Positions 16,108 through 24,527 of a stretch of 29,751 nucleotides of DNA are shown one piece after another; position 1 is the stretch's first letter, and each line of letters begins with the position of its first letter. The position numbers and the translations under genes are program-made. The DNA comes from CAYTAP01 sp964435775 (GTDB taxonomy: Bacteria; Planctomycetota; Phycisphaerae; Tepidisphaerales; Tepidisphaeraceae): NCBI GenBank assembly GCA_964435775.1, contig CAYTAP010000037.1, forward strand, positions 1 through 29,751. Direction: 5' to 3'. The notes below the pieces were generated by a model, which did no database searches, was not told the DNA's origin, and saw only the letters and a program-made list of their open reading frames with translations.

Positions 16108-17256
16108 ATGGCGGATGACACGTCATCAATTGATGCCTTTCACATGCGCAGCGCCATCGCCCTGGCGATGCGCGGGCGAGGAGGCGTTGAACCCAATCCA
16201 ATGGTGGGATGCGTCATCGTCCGGGATGGGCATGTCATTGGGCAAGGCTGGCACGAGCGATTCGGCGGCCCACACGCCGAACCCGCCGCCCTCGCATCCT
16301 GTACCCGGCCCGTGACGGGCGCGACGATTTACGTCACGCTCGAACCCTGCTGCCACACCAATAAAAAGACCCCCCCCTGCGTGCCGCGATTGATCGACGC
16401 CCGTCCGGCGCGCGTGGTCGTCGGCTGCGCGGATCCCAACCCTCAAGTGAGCGGTCGCGGCATCAGGCAACTCCGTGATGCGGGCATTGCCGTTGATGTG
16501 GGAATCCTCGAACCGGCCTGCCGCCAGTTGATCGCGCCGTTCATCGCGCTGGTCACGCATCATCGCCCTTATGTGACGCTGAAATGGGCGCAAACTGCCG
16601 ACGGCAAGGTGGCCGGGCCGGGCGGGGCAAGACTGCAAGTCTCCAACGCCGCATCCATGAAGCAAGTGCATGAGCTTCGCGCGCGATGTGACGCCATCGC
16701 CGTCGGCATCGGGACCGCATTCACCGATGACCCGCTCCTGACGGCCCGTCATGTTCCCGCCTCGCGCCCTCTCGTCCGCATCGTGCTCGACCGAGCTCTG
16801 CGTCTGCCCATCCATTCACAACTTGCGCAAACGGCAGGCGAACATCGCACAATCATCTTCCACGCATCGAATGCTGACATGAGCCGGGCCGACGCCCTGC
16901 GACAGGCGGGTATTGAATTGCGCCCCGTCCGCGCCAATACCAATGGCCTCCTTGCCTTGAACGATGTGCTGGCCGACCTCGGCCAGATGAAGTTCACCCA
17001 CCTGCTGGTGGAACCCGGTCCGACTCTCGCGCGAAGTTTCCTCTCTGATAATCTCGCCGACCGCGCATGGGTCTTCCACTCCCCCGCCATCGTCGGCGAT
17101 GACGCCGCCCCCGCCGCCGCACGCCTGAACGACTGGCGTCAAACCGGCGTCGTCACCCTCGACGCAGATCGCCTGGAGGAATGGTTGAATCCGAATAGCC
17201 CCGTCTATTTCGCGCCCGAGTCATCGGCGGATTTGCTCCTGGCGCAACGCAGCTGA
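16108..17256 (+). CDS. ribD: Bifunctional riboflavin biosynthesis deaminase/reductase
   Basis: Second and third steps of riboflavin synthesis: deamination of diaminohydroxyribosylaminopyrimidine phosphate, then NADPH reduction of the ribosyl group. 382 aa from ATG 16108; a GTG at 16087 would add seven residues lying in spacer-like DNA. The deaminase domain (about 10-145) has HAEPAAL (His56, Glu58) and TLEPCCHTNKKTPPC (Cys81, Cys91), the zinc site. The reductase domain (about 150-380) has RPYVTLKWAQTADGKVAG and LLVEPGPTLARSF; the usual VEGG is VEPG here. No FMN riboswitch was seen: the 96-nt upstream spacer holds mainly heptamer repeats. Confidence 0.94.
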   Translation: MADDTSSIDAFHMRSAIALAMRGRGGVEPNPMVGCVIVRDGHVIGQGWHERFGGPHAEPAALASCTRPVTGATIYVTLEPCCHTNKKTPPCVPRLIDARPARVVVGCADPNPQVSGRGIRQLRDAGIAVDVGILEPACRQLIAPFIALVTHHRPYVTLKWAQTADGKVAGPGGARLQVSNAASMKQVHELRARCDAIAVGIGTAFTDDPLLTARHVPASRPLVRIVLDRALRLPIHSQLAQTAGEHRTIIFHASNADMSRADALRQAGIELRPVRANTNGLLALNDVLADLGQMKFTHLLVEPGPTLARSFLSDNLADRAWVFHSPAIVGDDAAPAAARLNDWRQTGVVTLDADRLEEWLNPNSPVYFAPESSADLLLAQRS

Positions 17257-17325
17257 GCTGCGAACATTCCTGCACCGTTTGCACCGTCACTGGCACATGC
17301 TTTCATTCGGGATACACTCCCCGGC

Positions 17326-18447
17326 ATGTCCATTCGTTTAGCCATTGCAGGAATCGGCAACTGTGCCAGTTCGCTCGTTCAAGGTCTCGCGCATTACAGC
17401 GCGGATCCAAACAACACCGTCGGTCTTTTGCACCCGATCCTCGGCAGCCACCGCGTCGCGGACATTGAGGTCGTCGCGGCGTTCGACATCGATGTTCGCA
17501 AGGTCGGCCGGCCGCTGGAGGAGGCGATTTTCGCGCTCCCGAACAATACGACAGTGTTCCGCCGCGAGATTGGTTCCACCGACGTGATCGTGCGGATGGG
17601 CCCGATCCTTGATGGCGTACCCGCCCACATGAAGGCATACCCCGCCGACCAGCGTTTCGAGCCGGCCGATGAATCTCCCGTCGATCTCGCGCGGGTATTG
17701 CATGACAGCGGCGCGGAGATTCTGCTCAATTACATGCCCGTCGGCGCGCAGGCCGCCACGGAGGCGTACGCCGAGGCGTGCCTCAAAACCGGCGTCAGTT
17801 TCATCAACTGCGTCCCCTGCTTCATCGTCTCGGACGGCAACTGGGCGCGGCGTTTCGCGGCGGCCGGCATCCCCTGCATCGGCGATGATGTGAAGGCGCA
17901 GCTGGGCGCGACGATCACACACCGCACGCTGGCGCGACTCTTCGCCGACCGAGGGATGCGGATCGACTCGACTTATCAGCTCAACACCGGCGGCAACACC
18001 GACTTTCTGAACATGCTCAATCGCAATCGCCTCTCGAGCAAGAAAATCAGCAAGACCGAGGCCGTGCAAAGCCAGCTTGATGCCCCGCTCGCCGACGATC
18101 AAATCCACATCGGTCCGAGCGATTACATCCCCTTCATGAAGGACAACAAAGTCTGCTTCCTGCGATTGGAGGCAACCGGGTTCGGCGGCGTGCCGATGAA
18201 TCTCGAACTGCGCCTGAGCGTCGAGGATTCCCCCAACAGCGCCGGCGTGGTCATCGACGCCATCCGCTGCTGCAAACTGGCGCGCGACGCGAAATTGGGC
18301 GGCCCCATTGAGCCGGTCAGTGCCTGGACGATGAAGCATCCGCCGCGGCAGATGACCGATCATGATGCCCACATGGCAATGGAGGAGTTCATCGCCGAAG
18401 CACAGGCGGCCACCCGTCAGCGCGGGGCGTTGAAGCCGAGGATGTGA
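17326..18447 (+). CDS. ino1: Inositol-3-phosphate synthase
   Basis: Converts glucose 6-phosphate to myo-inositol 3-phosphate using NAD, the entry to inositol lipids and solutes. 373 aa, the usual size of the short prokaryotic form. Motifs seen: Rossmann GIGNCASSLVQG (9-20), LNYMPVGAQAAT, NTGGNTDFLNML, and SDYIPFMKDNKVCFLRLEAT followed by GFGGVPMNLELRLSVEDSPN, which are signature segments of this family. No Shine-Dalgarno precedes ATG 17326. A TACACT hexamer lies only 7 nt before the start, so a leaderless transcript is possible. Its 3' end overlaps the convergent glycosyltransferase gene by 31 bp. Confidence 0.95.
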   Translation: MSIRLAIAGIGNCASSLVQGLAHYSADPNNTVGLLHPILGSHRVADIEVVAAFDIDVRKVGRPLEEAIFALPNNTTVFRREIGSTDVIVRMGPILDGVPAHMKAYPADQRFEPADESPVDLARVLHDSGAEILLNYMPVGAQAATEAYAEACLKTGVSFINCVPCFIVSDGNWARRFAAAGIPCIGDDVKAQLGATITHRTLARLFADRGMRIDSTYQLNTGGNTDFLNMLNRNRLSSKKISKTEAVQSQLDAPLADDQIHIGPSDYIPFMKDNKVCFLRLEATGFGGVPMNLELRLSVEDSPNSAGVVIDAIRCCKLARDAKLGGPIEPVSAWTMKHPPRQMTDHDAHMAMEEFIAEAQAATRQRGALKPRM

Positions 18448-20012
18448 GGGCCAAGCCTCGGTTCGACAATCGTCTTGCGCCCCTGAATTGTTTTGGGACT
18501 GAGGAAGATTTTGATCCCCGGAGCATCGCCCCCCGCGGTGCCGCCCCGGACGGCGATGTTGTCTTCATCCCGCCAATCCTCAATCCACCCATCCGCCTTG
18601 ATCCCCTCGAGCGAAACCGAGCGCTTGGCGTCGGAGTTGTACACGCCGTACACCCTGTCCCAAAGTATCATCGTCCCGTCGGGCGCGCGGTCGATCAGGT
18701 CGCGTCCCCAGGGCAAGGTTCCCTCCCCATTGGGGCTGCGGTCCAGGAAATACCAGATCGCCGGATGTGATGCCGACAAATTCGGATACTCATTTCGCAA
18801 TGGCGTGGCTTGATACCAGTCCGCGACCACCTTCGCCGCCCGCCAATCGCCGGTCATCTTGAGCGGCACGATTGGATACGCCGCCTGAACGATGAGCGGC
18901 GCCAGCGCCGCCGCGCCCGCCCAGGCCATCGGGTGCTTCCAGTTCATCCGCTCCCACACCCATACCCACCCCCTCGCCGCCAGCAGCGCCCAGAATGGCG
19001 ACACGACCAGCAGATAGCGCATCTCCCCGTTGCTCGCCATCTTCCCCATCCAATACAGCACGCTGTGTACCGCGAGGATGAGCAGCGGAATCGCGGCGAT
19101 CAGAAAATCGCATCGTCTCAAATGTTCGCTGAAGAGTGACTTGCGAACGTATTTCACAATCGTCGTGCGCTGGCCGGTCTCCTCATCTCCCGCGTCGGCA
19201 AAGCTACGCCAGACCCCGATCCCGAGCGCCGGGAAAATGAGCGGCGAAACAATGACCGGCAGCCGCATGACAAAATGAAAGATCGACCCCCGCTCATACA
19301 AACTCTGCTCCGCGTAAGGCCAGTTTTCCATCAGCCACCCCCACCACGCCCCCGCCCGCCCGTACATCACCCACCCCGCGTAATTCCACAGGAACAGGGG
19401 CAGCGGCAAAAGCAGCAGCCACGCATACCGGCGATGAAACACGAGCGCTGTCGCCGCCAGGAGTAAAAACCCAAACCCCTCCGGCCTGGCCAGCGGCGTC
19501 AGTGCGATGAGCAGCGTCATCGCAAGGAACCATCGCCGCTGATACGCCGCGAACGCCAGCACGAGCAGCATGGCGAATGGAACCTCCGTCAACGTGCTGA
19601 ATGAGTGTAAGAAAAGCAGCGGCTGAGCGAGGACAAACAAAAACGCCAGTTGAGGATAACGATACCCCTGCCGCCGCGCGATACGGTACGTCACCAGCGC
19701 GATGACCAGCGCCATCGCCAGGCTCGTCAATCGCGCCAGCGCCCGGCCTGTTTCACTGGCGCCGATCGACGCCGGCAGCGCATAAATGGCCGTCACGAAC
19801 GGTCGGCCCCAGACATTCACAAAGTAATACGGCTCCTGAAACGCAAACCGCGCGAACAGGAAATGCACGCACCCGTCGGCCTCCAGAAACCCGTGGCTGA
19901 CCAGCCCCGCCATCGCCGACAACCCCGCGAACACCATCGCCGCAACCACCATCCCCACCCGCGCCCGCGATGTGAGAGGCGCTTGGAGATTGAAGGTGGC
20001 ACGCTGATGCAC
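18417..20012 (-). CDS. GT-C type membrane glycosyltransferase-like protein
   Basis: Integral membrane protein of 531 aa with about ten hydrophobic helices between residues 20 and 400, then a soluble C-terminal domain (about 420-531). The first external loop after helix 1 carries LEADGCVHFLFARFAF, in the position of the acidic motif of GT39/ArnT-like glycosyltransferases that use polyprenyl-phosphate sugars. A PLARPEGFGFLLLA segment is also typical. The GTG at 20012 has no clear ribosome binding site; an ATG at 19952 is an alternative start. The 3' end overlaps convergently with ino1. It is on the same strand as the polyprenol-phosphate-type GT2 gene upstream, which could supply its donor. Substrate is unknown. 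Confidence 0.78.
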   Translation of the reverse strand: MHQRATFNLQAPLTSRARVGMVVAAMVFAGLSAMAGLVSHGFLEADGCVHFLFARFAFQEPYYFVNVWGRPFVTAIYALPASIGASETGRALARLTSLAMALVIALVTYRIARRQGYRYPQLAFLFVLAQPLLFLHSFSTLTEVPFAMLLVLAFAAYQRRWFLAMTLLIALTPLARPEGFGFLLLAATALVFHRRYAWLLLLPLPLFLWNYAGWVMYGRAGAWWGWLMENWPYAEQSLYERGSIFHFVMRLPVIVSPLIFPALGIGVWRSFADAGDEETGQRTTIVKYVRKSLFSEHLRRCDFLIAAIPLLILAVHSVLYWMGKMASNGEMRYLLVVSPFWALLAARGWVWVWERMNWKHPMAWAGAAALAPLIVQAAYPIVPLKMTGDWRAAKVVADWYQATPLRNEYPNLSASHPAIWYFLDRSPNGEGTLPWGRDLIDRAPDGTMILWDRVYGVYNSDAKRSVSLEGIKADGWIEDWRDEDNIAVRGGTAGGDAPGIKIFLSPKTIQGRKTIVEPRLGPHILGFNAPR

Positions 20013-20120
20013 TCGTCGTCATTATGGCGCAACCAACCTGTGCTGGCAAAAGCAAATAGTCGGTTATTGTCGCATCACGATGCAGGTGTCAACGATTGAA
20101 CAGCGCCAGCCGCATTTGAC

Positions 20121-20310
20121 GTGGCACGGGCGGCTCGCCCGTGGATTCGCGTACTCCCGAATCATTCGTCGCACCCGAAGAATAAAAGCAAGAGCGCAGC
20201 CACGACATCCACACGCCAAGAGAAGAACGCTTCGCTCTTGCTGCATCGGCTGGAGTACCCGCCGATTGTCCGCCGCATACAGCGGACCACGGCCGAGCCG
20301 GCCGTGCCAC
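20121..20310. repeat. MITE-like inverted repeat element
   Basis: The 24-nt ends 20121-20144 and 20287-20310 are inverted copies with 22 of 24 matches. The two differences are compensatory, so each end also remains a palindrome (core cggctcg with ccgtg/cacgg flanks). An inner 10-bp inverted pair, agcaagagcg (20187-20196) and cgctcttgct (20233-20242), adds a second stem. The 190-nt element fills most of the 304-nt spacer between the two glycosyltransferase genes; no gene is present in it. Confidence 0.78.
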
Positions 20311-20316
20311 TGCACA

Positions 20317-21453
20317 TCAATCCCCCTCATCCCCGCGCGCCTCCCGACGCAGGCCGCGGATGTCCTGCATCAACTCCTTGCGCAGGATGTACCGAACCAG
20401 CGTCGCGCATCCGAATGGGACTAGGAATATCTCCGGCGCCCAGCGCACCGGCATCCGATGCGCCATCCACGCCGCCGCCAGCGCACACGCGGCCAGTTCG
20501 CACAGGGAAATGAAAAAGAAATCCTCCCACGGCCTCGGGCGAACCAGAAACTCCCGCTGCGTGCGCACATAGCGCACATGAAAGATCGCCGTCACCGCGA
20601 TCGCCCCCAGGTATGCCGTCGGCGGCGCCAGAACGCGATCAAGCCCCGCTTGAATCAGCAGCAAAAACGCCGCCAGCCCGACAAACCACGACGCCCCCAG
20701 CACAATCAGAAACTTCAGGATCGGCGACGCCCGCGGAAACGAAAAATCATAGAGGCGGCTCAGATGTTCCAGATAGCGAAACTGCTCCTTCAAGCTCAGC
20801 TTCGACTCTCCCTTGGCGCGCAATCCAAAAGCGATCGGCACCTCCACCGGATGTTGAATCCGGCACTTGCACATGAGCTCGAGACCGATCTTGTATCCCA
20901 GCGGCGTCAGACGCCTCGCTTGATCCAGCGTTGCGCGTCGAAGCGCGAAAAACCCCGACATCGGATCGCTCATCCGCCCCGCGAATGGCCGGGCCAACGC
21001 GGTTGCCACGGCGGAGTTGAGCCGCCGCGCCCAGCCCCACCGCCCCGCCGTCGTCCCCCCGGCTACATGACGACTCCCGAGCACAAAATCACTCTTGCCC
21101 GTAATTAAGGGCGCGATCAGCGCCCCAATGCTCTCCGGCGGATGCTGCAAATCCGCATCCATGACGAGCAGGATGTCCCCCCGCGCGGCCGCGAACCCCT
21201 CCAACACAGCGCCAGACAACCCCGCCGTGGGATTGTGACGGGTGATGAGTCGCAGCGGATACGCCTTGGCCAACTCCGCGCACACCGCCGGCGTCCGATC
21301 CCGGCTGTCATCGTCCACGATGATGATCTCGTATCCCCCTGCGACCACGAACTCAATCCCCCCCACCGCCGCGCCAATGCGCGGCACGAGCAGTGGCAGA
21401 TTCTCCGCCTCGTTCAGCGTCGGAACGATGATCGACAATGCCGGCAGGTCCAT
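20317..21453 (-). CDS. GT2 glycosyltransferase, polyprenol-phosphate mannosyltransferase-like, with membrane domain
   Basis: 378 aa. The N-terminal GT-A domain (1 to about 235) begins LSIIVPTLNEAENLPLLV and has IIIVDDDSRDRT (Asp47-49), DILLVMDADLQHPPE (the DxD region, 99-101) and RMSDPMSGFFALRR, all characteristic of dolichol/polyprenol-phosphate sugar synthases such as DPM1. KGESKLSLKEQFRYLEHL marks the end of the catalytic domain. The C-terminal third has four hydrophobic helices like GtrA/DPMS membrane domains. It probably loads a sugar onto a polyprenyl phosphate at the inner membrane. ATG 21453 follows GGGAGA too closely for a normal ribosome binding site. Confidence 0.9.
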   Translation of the reverse strand: MDLPALSIIVPTLNEAENLPLLVPRIGAAVGGIEFVVAGGYEIIIVDDDSRDRTPAVCAELAKAYPLRLITRHNPTAGLSGAVLEGFAAARGDILLVMDADLQHPPESIGALIAPLITGKSDFVLGSRHVAGGTTAGRWGWARRLNSAVATALARPFAGRMSDPMSGFFALRRATLDQARRLTPLGYKIGLELMCKCRIQHPVEVPIAFGLRAKGESKLSLKEQFRYLEHLSRLYDFSFPRASPILKFLIVLGASWFVGLAAFLLLIQAGLDRVLAPPTAYLGAIAVTAIFHVRYVRTQREFLVRPRPWEDFFFISLCELAACALAAAWMAHRMPVRWAPEIFLVPFGCATLVRYILRKELMQDIRGLRREARGDEGD

Positions 21454-21514
21454 TCTCCCATCATATCGGCCACAATCGGCGAATGCCCGTTGCCCATCCG
21501 CTTCCCATACTACA

Positions 21515-21546
21515 ACGAACCCCGCGACAACTATCGCGGGGTTCGT
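21515..21546 (-). terminator. Strong hairpin downstream of PEP-CTERM gene
   Basis: A perfect 13-bp stem (acgaaccccgcga with its complement) and 6-nt loop lie 30 nt past the stop of the gene at 21577. The downstream T-run is poor (TTGTAGTAT), so it may act as a transcript stabiliser rather than an intrinsic terminator. Confidence 0.5.
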
Positions 21547-21576
21547 GTCTGATTCACAATTATCCGTTCAGCCGGA

Positions 21577-22263
21577 TCATGCCATTCGACGACGACGTGC
21601 TGTCAACAGCAAGCCGCCCAAGCCGAGGAGGCCAAGGGATGCGGGCTCAGGGACACTGGTCAATCGCAGGGCATTAACGCGGGCGGTACCAGTGGTCCCC
21701 GCCATCGTGATGGTAAAGGTGCCGGAGTTGCCAGTCCCTGTCGGCGTGATAGACGAAAAATGCGCAACCGTAGTGCCGATTTCAATGATGGTAGCGGTTG
21801 CGTTCGTGGCCAAGTGCCCGGTTGTGCTATTGGTGAAAGCAACCGCTCCTGAAATCGTGAACGCGGTGACATTCGTTGGCTGGTTTCCAGGATAGGATGC
21901 AAGCACCAGATCATAAGTCTTGCTCACATCCAGCCCGCTGAACGACATGGTGGCATTGCCATGCATATACCCTGTGACATTATCAACCTTGCCCGCAAAC
22001 ACGGTGGCCGACTCACCCACCGGCCAAGAGGAGGGATTGCCGCCGGCCCCAGTACCGCCACCGCCAGATGTCGAAAGCGTTCCCATCGTGGTGGCATCAG
22101 CTTGGTTCAGCAGGGAACCCGAGGAACCGGAGCCGATCGTCGTCACATTGGCTGCATTGGTTCCTGTCCCACTGATTAAGAAATCATTATATGCCACCGC
22201 CCCCATCGCCATCGAGCCGCTCGCCATCACTGCCGCAAATGCAACACCATTAAAACTTCGCAT
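21577..22263 (-). CDS. PEP-CTERM protein outside the main array
   Basis: Secreted protein of 228 aa. ATG at 22263 has GAGGAG 6 nt upstream; a GTG one codon earlier is too close. The signal peptide (NGVAFAAVMASGSMAMGAVA) precedes a beta-rich body with MSFSGLDVSKTYDLVLASYP and ARVNALRLTSVPEPA. The tail SVPEPASLGLLGLGGLLLTA plus RRRRMA follows the general bacterial PEP-CTERM consensus more closely than the SLMGVGGLALL style of the 1391-13819 array. This suggests a different lineage or sorting group. Function is unknown. Confidence 0.84.
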   Translation of the reverse strand: MRSFNGVAFAAVMASGSMAMGAVAYNDFLISGTGTNAANVTTIGSGSSGSLLNQADATTMGTLSTSGGGGTGAGGNPSSWPVGESATVFAGKVDNVTGYMHGNATMSFSGLDVSKTYDLVLASYPGNQPTNVTAFTISGAVAFTNSTTGHLATNATATIIEIGTTVAHFSSITPTGTGNSGTFTITMAGTTGTARVNALRLTSVPEPASLGLLGLGGLLLTARRRRMA

Positions 22264-22420
22264 CACTCGCTCCTCTGTAAATTGAAATGACCCGCATCTG
22301 AACTGTTGCCGTTATTATACAACAATTGCATGAGCCTGTCACGAAAAATATTTTGGCAAAAATCACCCCAAATTGACATGGAAAACGGAATCTGTTCGAA
22401 CTCGGTTACGCAGACGCGCA

Positions 22421-22448
22421 TAAAAGACGGGACCCGAAGGTCCCGTCT
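22421..22448 (-). terminator. Intrinsic terminator with UUCG tetraloop
   Basis: On the minus strand a 10-bp stem (AGACGGGACC with its complement) closes a TTCG loop and runs into TCTTTTATG. It is about 100 nt past the stop of the gene at 22545-22988 and probably ends that transcript. The rest of the 22264-22544 spacer shows nothing else. Confidence 0.75.
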
Positions 22449-22544
22449 CGATCAATCGCCGGTATTCGCCACCCTTGGCTGCCATCAACCCGGCTCAAAA
22501 GCGGAACGCGGGTTCGACGTCGCCAAGAGGTGGAGATTTGCAAC

Positions 22545-22988
22545 CTAATCCTGCTTCGGCTTGCGTGGCTCATGCTTTTCGAGGGTGACCGTCACGTTCG
22601 CGGTCTCGCCGGCCTTGACCTCCACTTCAACCCGTCCAGCGCCGACGCCCTTCAAGCCCGCGATCAGCCGATAGTTGCCGACCGGGACGTTGGGAAGGGT
22701 AAAATTACCTTCGGCGTCGCTCTTGGTTTCGGCGACGGGGGCGGGGCGGGCCTTTTTCTCATTCGCGTTGGGGGCCGCCTTGTCTTTCTTGTGATGCTTG
22801 GCCGGAGCGGGGAACAGCTTGATGGTGGCATCGGCGACGGCGCTATTGTCCTTGTTGACCACCTTGCCGCTGATCGTGCCGGTCGCCTGGTCGGGTTTGG
22901 CCGCATCATCGGCGTGAACGGCGTAGGACATGACCGCAATAAAGCCCAACGCCAAGACGGGAACAAACAATCGCATGTGACGAAACAT
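22545..22988 (-). CDS. Secreted carboxypeptidase-regulatory-like domain protein
   Basis: 147 aa. ATG 22988 has AAGGAG 5 nt upstream. The signal peptide (MRLFVPVLALGFIAVMSYAVHA) is followed by one CarboxypepD_reg/CNA-B-like beta sandwich: ATGTISGKVVNKDNSAVADA, then, after a Lys/Ala/Pro-rich insertion (KHHKKDKAAPNANEKKARPA), SDAEGNFTLPNVPVGNYRLI and VEVKAGETANVTVTLE. Such domains are extracellular, non-catalytic modules; the strongly basic insertion in a surface loop is unusual. It has its own terminator at 22421-22448. No PEP-CTERM tail is present, so a periplasmic location is likely. Confidence 0.83.
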   Translation of the reverse strand: MFRHMRLFVPVLALGFIAVMSYAVHADDAAKPDQATGTISGKVVNKDNSAVADATIKLFPAPAKHHKKDKAAPNANEKKARPAPVAETKSDAEGNFTLPNVPVGNYRLIAGLKGVGAGRVEVEVKAGETANVTVTLEKHEPRKPKQD

Positions 22989-23174
22989 GACAACTCCTTA
23001 ACTTTCGGACACCCGATTCCGCCCTCCCGCATCCATCCGGCTAGACCGGCGTGCCAACACGGCACGACGCAGGAAACCGCGTAATCATTGCAATCCTCTA
23101 ACGAGCCGCCGCGCTGATTATTGTGTGGAGGAATTTTCCCGACAACGGAGAGCGCCGGACCGATTCGCGGGGCG

Positions 23175-24422
23175 TTACGGCTGAACATTCACCAATTCCC
23201 GCCACAACTCGCGCAGATCAAGCGTCATCCGGACCGCCACGCTCCCATCCTCCCGATATTCCGTTCGATCCACGCGGGCGCGCCCGAGCGCAGTGTCCAC
23301 CGCATGCGCGATCGCAGGGTTCCCTTTGGCGGCTTGTGAAATCGTCAGAGCATCGGTCAGCGTCAGAGATTCGACCTGCTTTTTGATCTGCGCCGCCGCC
23401 ACTTGCTCGGCCGCCCTCGCCGCTTTCAGATAAGATGTCCCGGCTTGCCCAATTCCCTCACTCTGAAGTTGCCGCCCAACCCACTGCGGCGCATCGGTAG
23501 GTATTGCGATTTGCGCCCGCGTGGTGGCGACAGCTGGAGCGACCGCAGCCGTCGCGTCTGTCATCACATGTCCAATCCCGCTGGCCACGCCGGCAAGCCG
23601 CGCCACATCGGCGCCGATCCGATCCCAATCGCCACTGGTCGGCTGCGGAAAATCCTGCTCCAGCGCCACCGCCGCTTGAAGCGTGTTCGTCAACTCAGAT
23701 GGCGAAAACGACAGCACAACCGTCACCGCCAGGTCATCTCGAAAATGCACATTCGTGAGCGGCCGGCTCAAAAGCCATTGTCGCAACGCGCTGTCCACTG
23801 CTGGAATGCGCAACACATCGCCAATCGTTTTTCCATGCGTCAGCTCAACGGGACTCACATTGTGCAGTAATCGTTCGACACCATCGGCCACCGCGGCGCG
23901 AACCGCCTGCTTCCTCGCGGCTTCCGGCACAGCCTGCCACGCGTTAGCCCTAGGGCGTATCTGTTCGATATACCCCGCGGCCACGCTCCAGCCCGATGCC
24001 GAAAAACCGCGCTGCGACCAGTCCGCCAGAGCGGCTTGCAACATTTGGGCATCGATCGGAGACGCCTTGCCATGAGAAGCGGCGATTTGCGACAGAGCCT
24101 GTACCACCCGCGTTCCCGAGATTTCAAGTCGCACCTGGCAGACCCCACCATTGATCCAGCGCGGACCGCCGATCAATTGAGACCGTTGGAGCGTTTGGTC
24201 GAGCACGGCCGCCGAATTGGTTTGGTTGAGGAGATCCCCCACCGTGAGATTTGAGGCAATCGGACTTCGGGCAATCTGCTNNNNNNNNNNAATCTGCTCA
24301 TGCAGGCGCGATACCGCTTCGGCCGTCGCTGCCGCCACCTGATCGCGTTGGGCATCGCCAGCGCCCAGACAAACTGAGCACATCAGCATCATCGTCAGAA
24401 TGGCAGCCACACGTCGAACCAC
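23175..24422 (-). CDS. Secreted protein with three LPP20-like repeats (contains 10-N gap)
   Basis: About 411-415 aa, GTG start at 24422 with GGAG 8 nt upstream. The N-terminal signal (AAILTMMLMCSVCLGAGDA) has no clear lipobox. Three repeats were seen at about 24-112, 165-250 and 330-412. Each has an Ala-rich helix, an LT-x-(I/V)-(G/S) turn, an (A)VDxAL or LDQTL helix, and beta strands with an acidic/Gly turn: GGVCQVRLEIS, DDLAVTVVLS and DGSVAVRMTL. The last resembles the 'Y-x-DGSVxVxM' segment of LPP20/FlgT-like domains. No identified function. The frame is open across the gap at 24281-24290. Confidence 0.7.
   Translation of the reverse strand: MVRRVAAILTMMLMCSVCLGAGDAQRDQVAAATAEAVSRLHEQIXXXXQIARSPIASNLTVGDLLNQTNSAAVLDQTLQRSQLIGGPRWINGGVCQVRLEISGTRVVQALSQIAASHGKASPIDAQMLQAALADWSQRGFSASGWSVAAGYIEQIRPRANAWQAVPEAARKQAVRAAVADGVERLLHNVSPVELTHGKTIGDVLRIPAVDSALRQWLLSRPLTNVHFRDDLAVTVVLSFSPSELTNTLQAAVALEQDFPQPTSGDWDRIGADVARLAGVASGIGHVMTDATAAVAPAVATTRAQIAIPTDAPQWVGRQLQSEGIGQAGTSYLKAARAAEQVAAAQIKKQVESLTLTDALTISQAAKGNPAIAHAVDTALGRARVDRTEYREDGSVAVRMTLDLRELWRELVNVQP
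24281..24290. other. Assembly gap (10 N) flanked by an 8-bp duplication
   Basis: The octamer aatctgct ends the left flank and begins the right flank. Overlapping the two copies removes the gap, keeps the frame and gives HEQIARSP. Confidence 0.95.
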
Positions 24423-24527
24423 GGTCGCAGCTCCGGTTCATGATGGACGCATCGCGCCCGCGCGGACTCACCGCTTGCCCCACACTCCATCAAGACACTC
24501 GAAACACCCCCCCGTTAGTGTGGCTGT

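Noticed and set aside
17338..18372. 344-aa minus-strand ORF
   Set aside because: It is fully antisense to inositol-3-phosphate synthase, which matches its family throughout.
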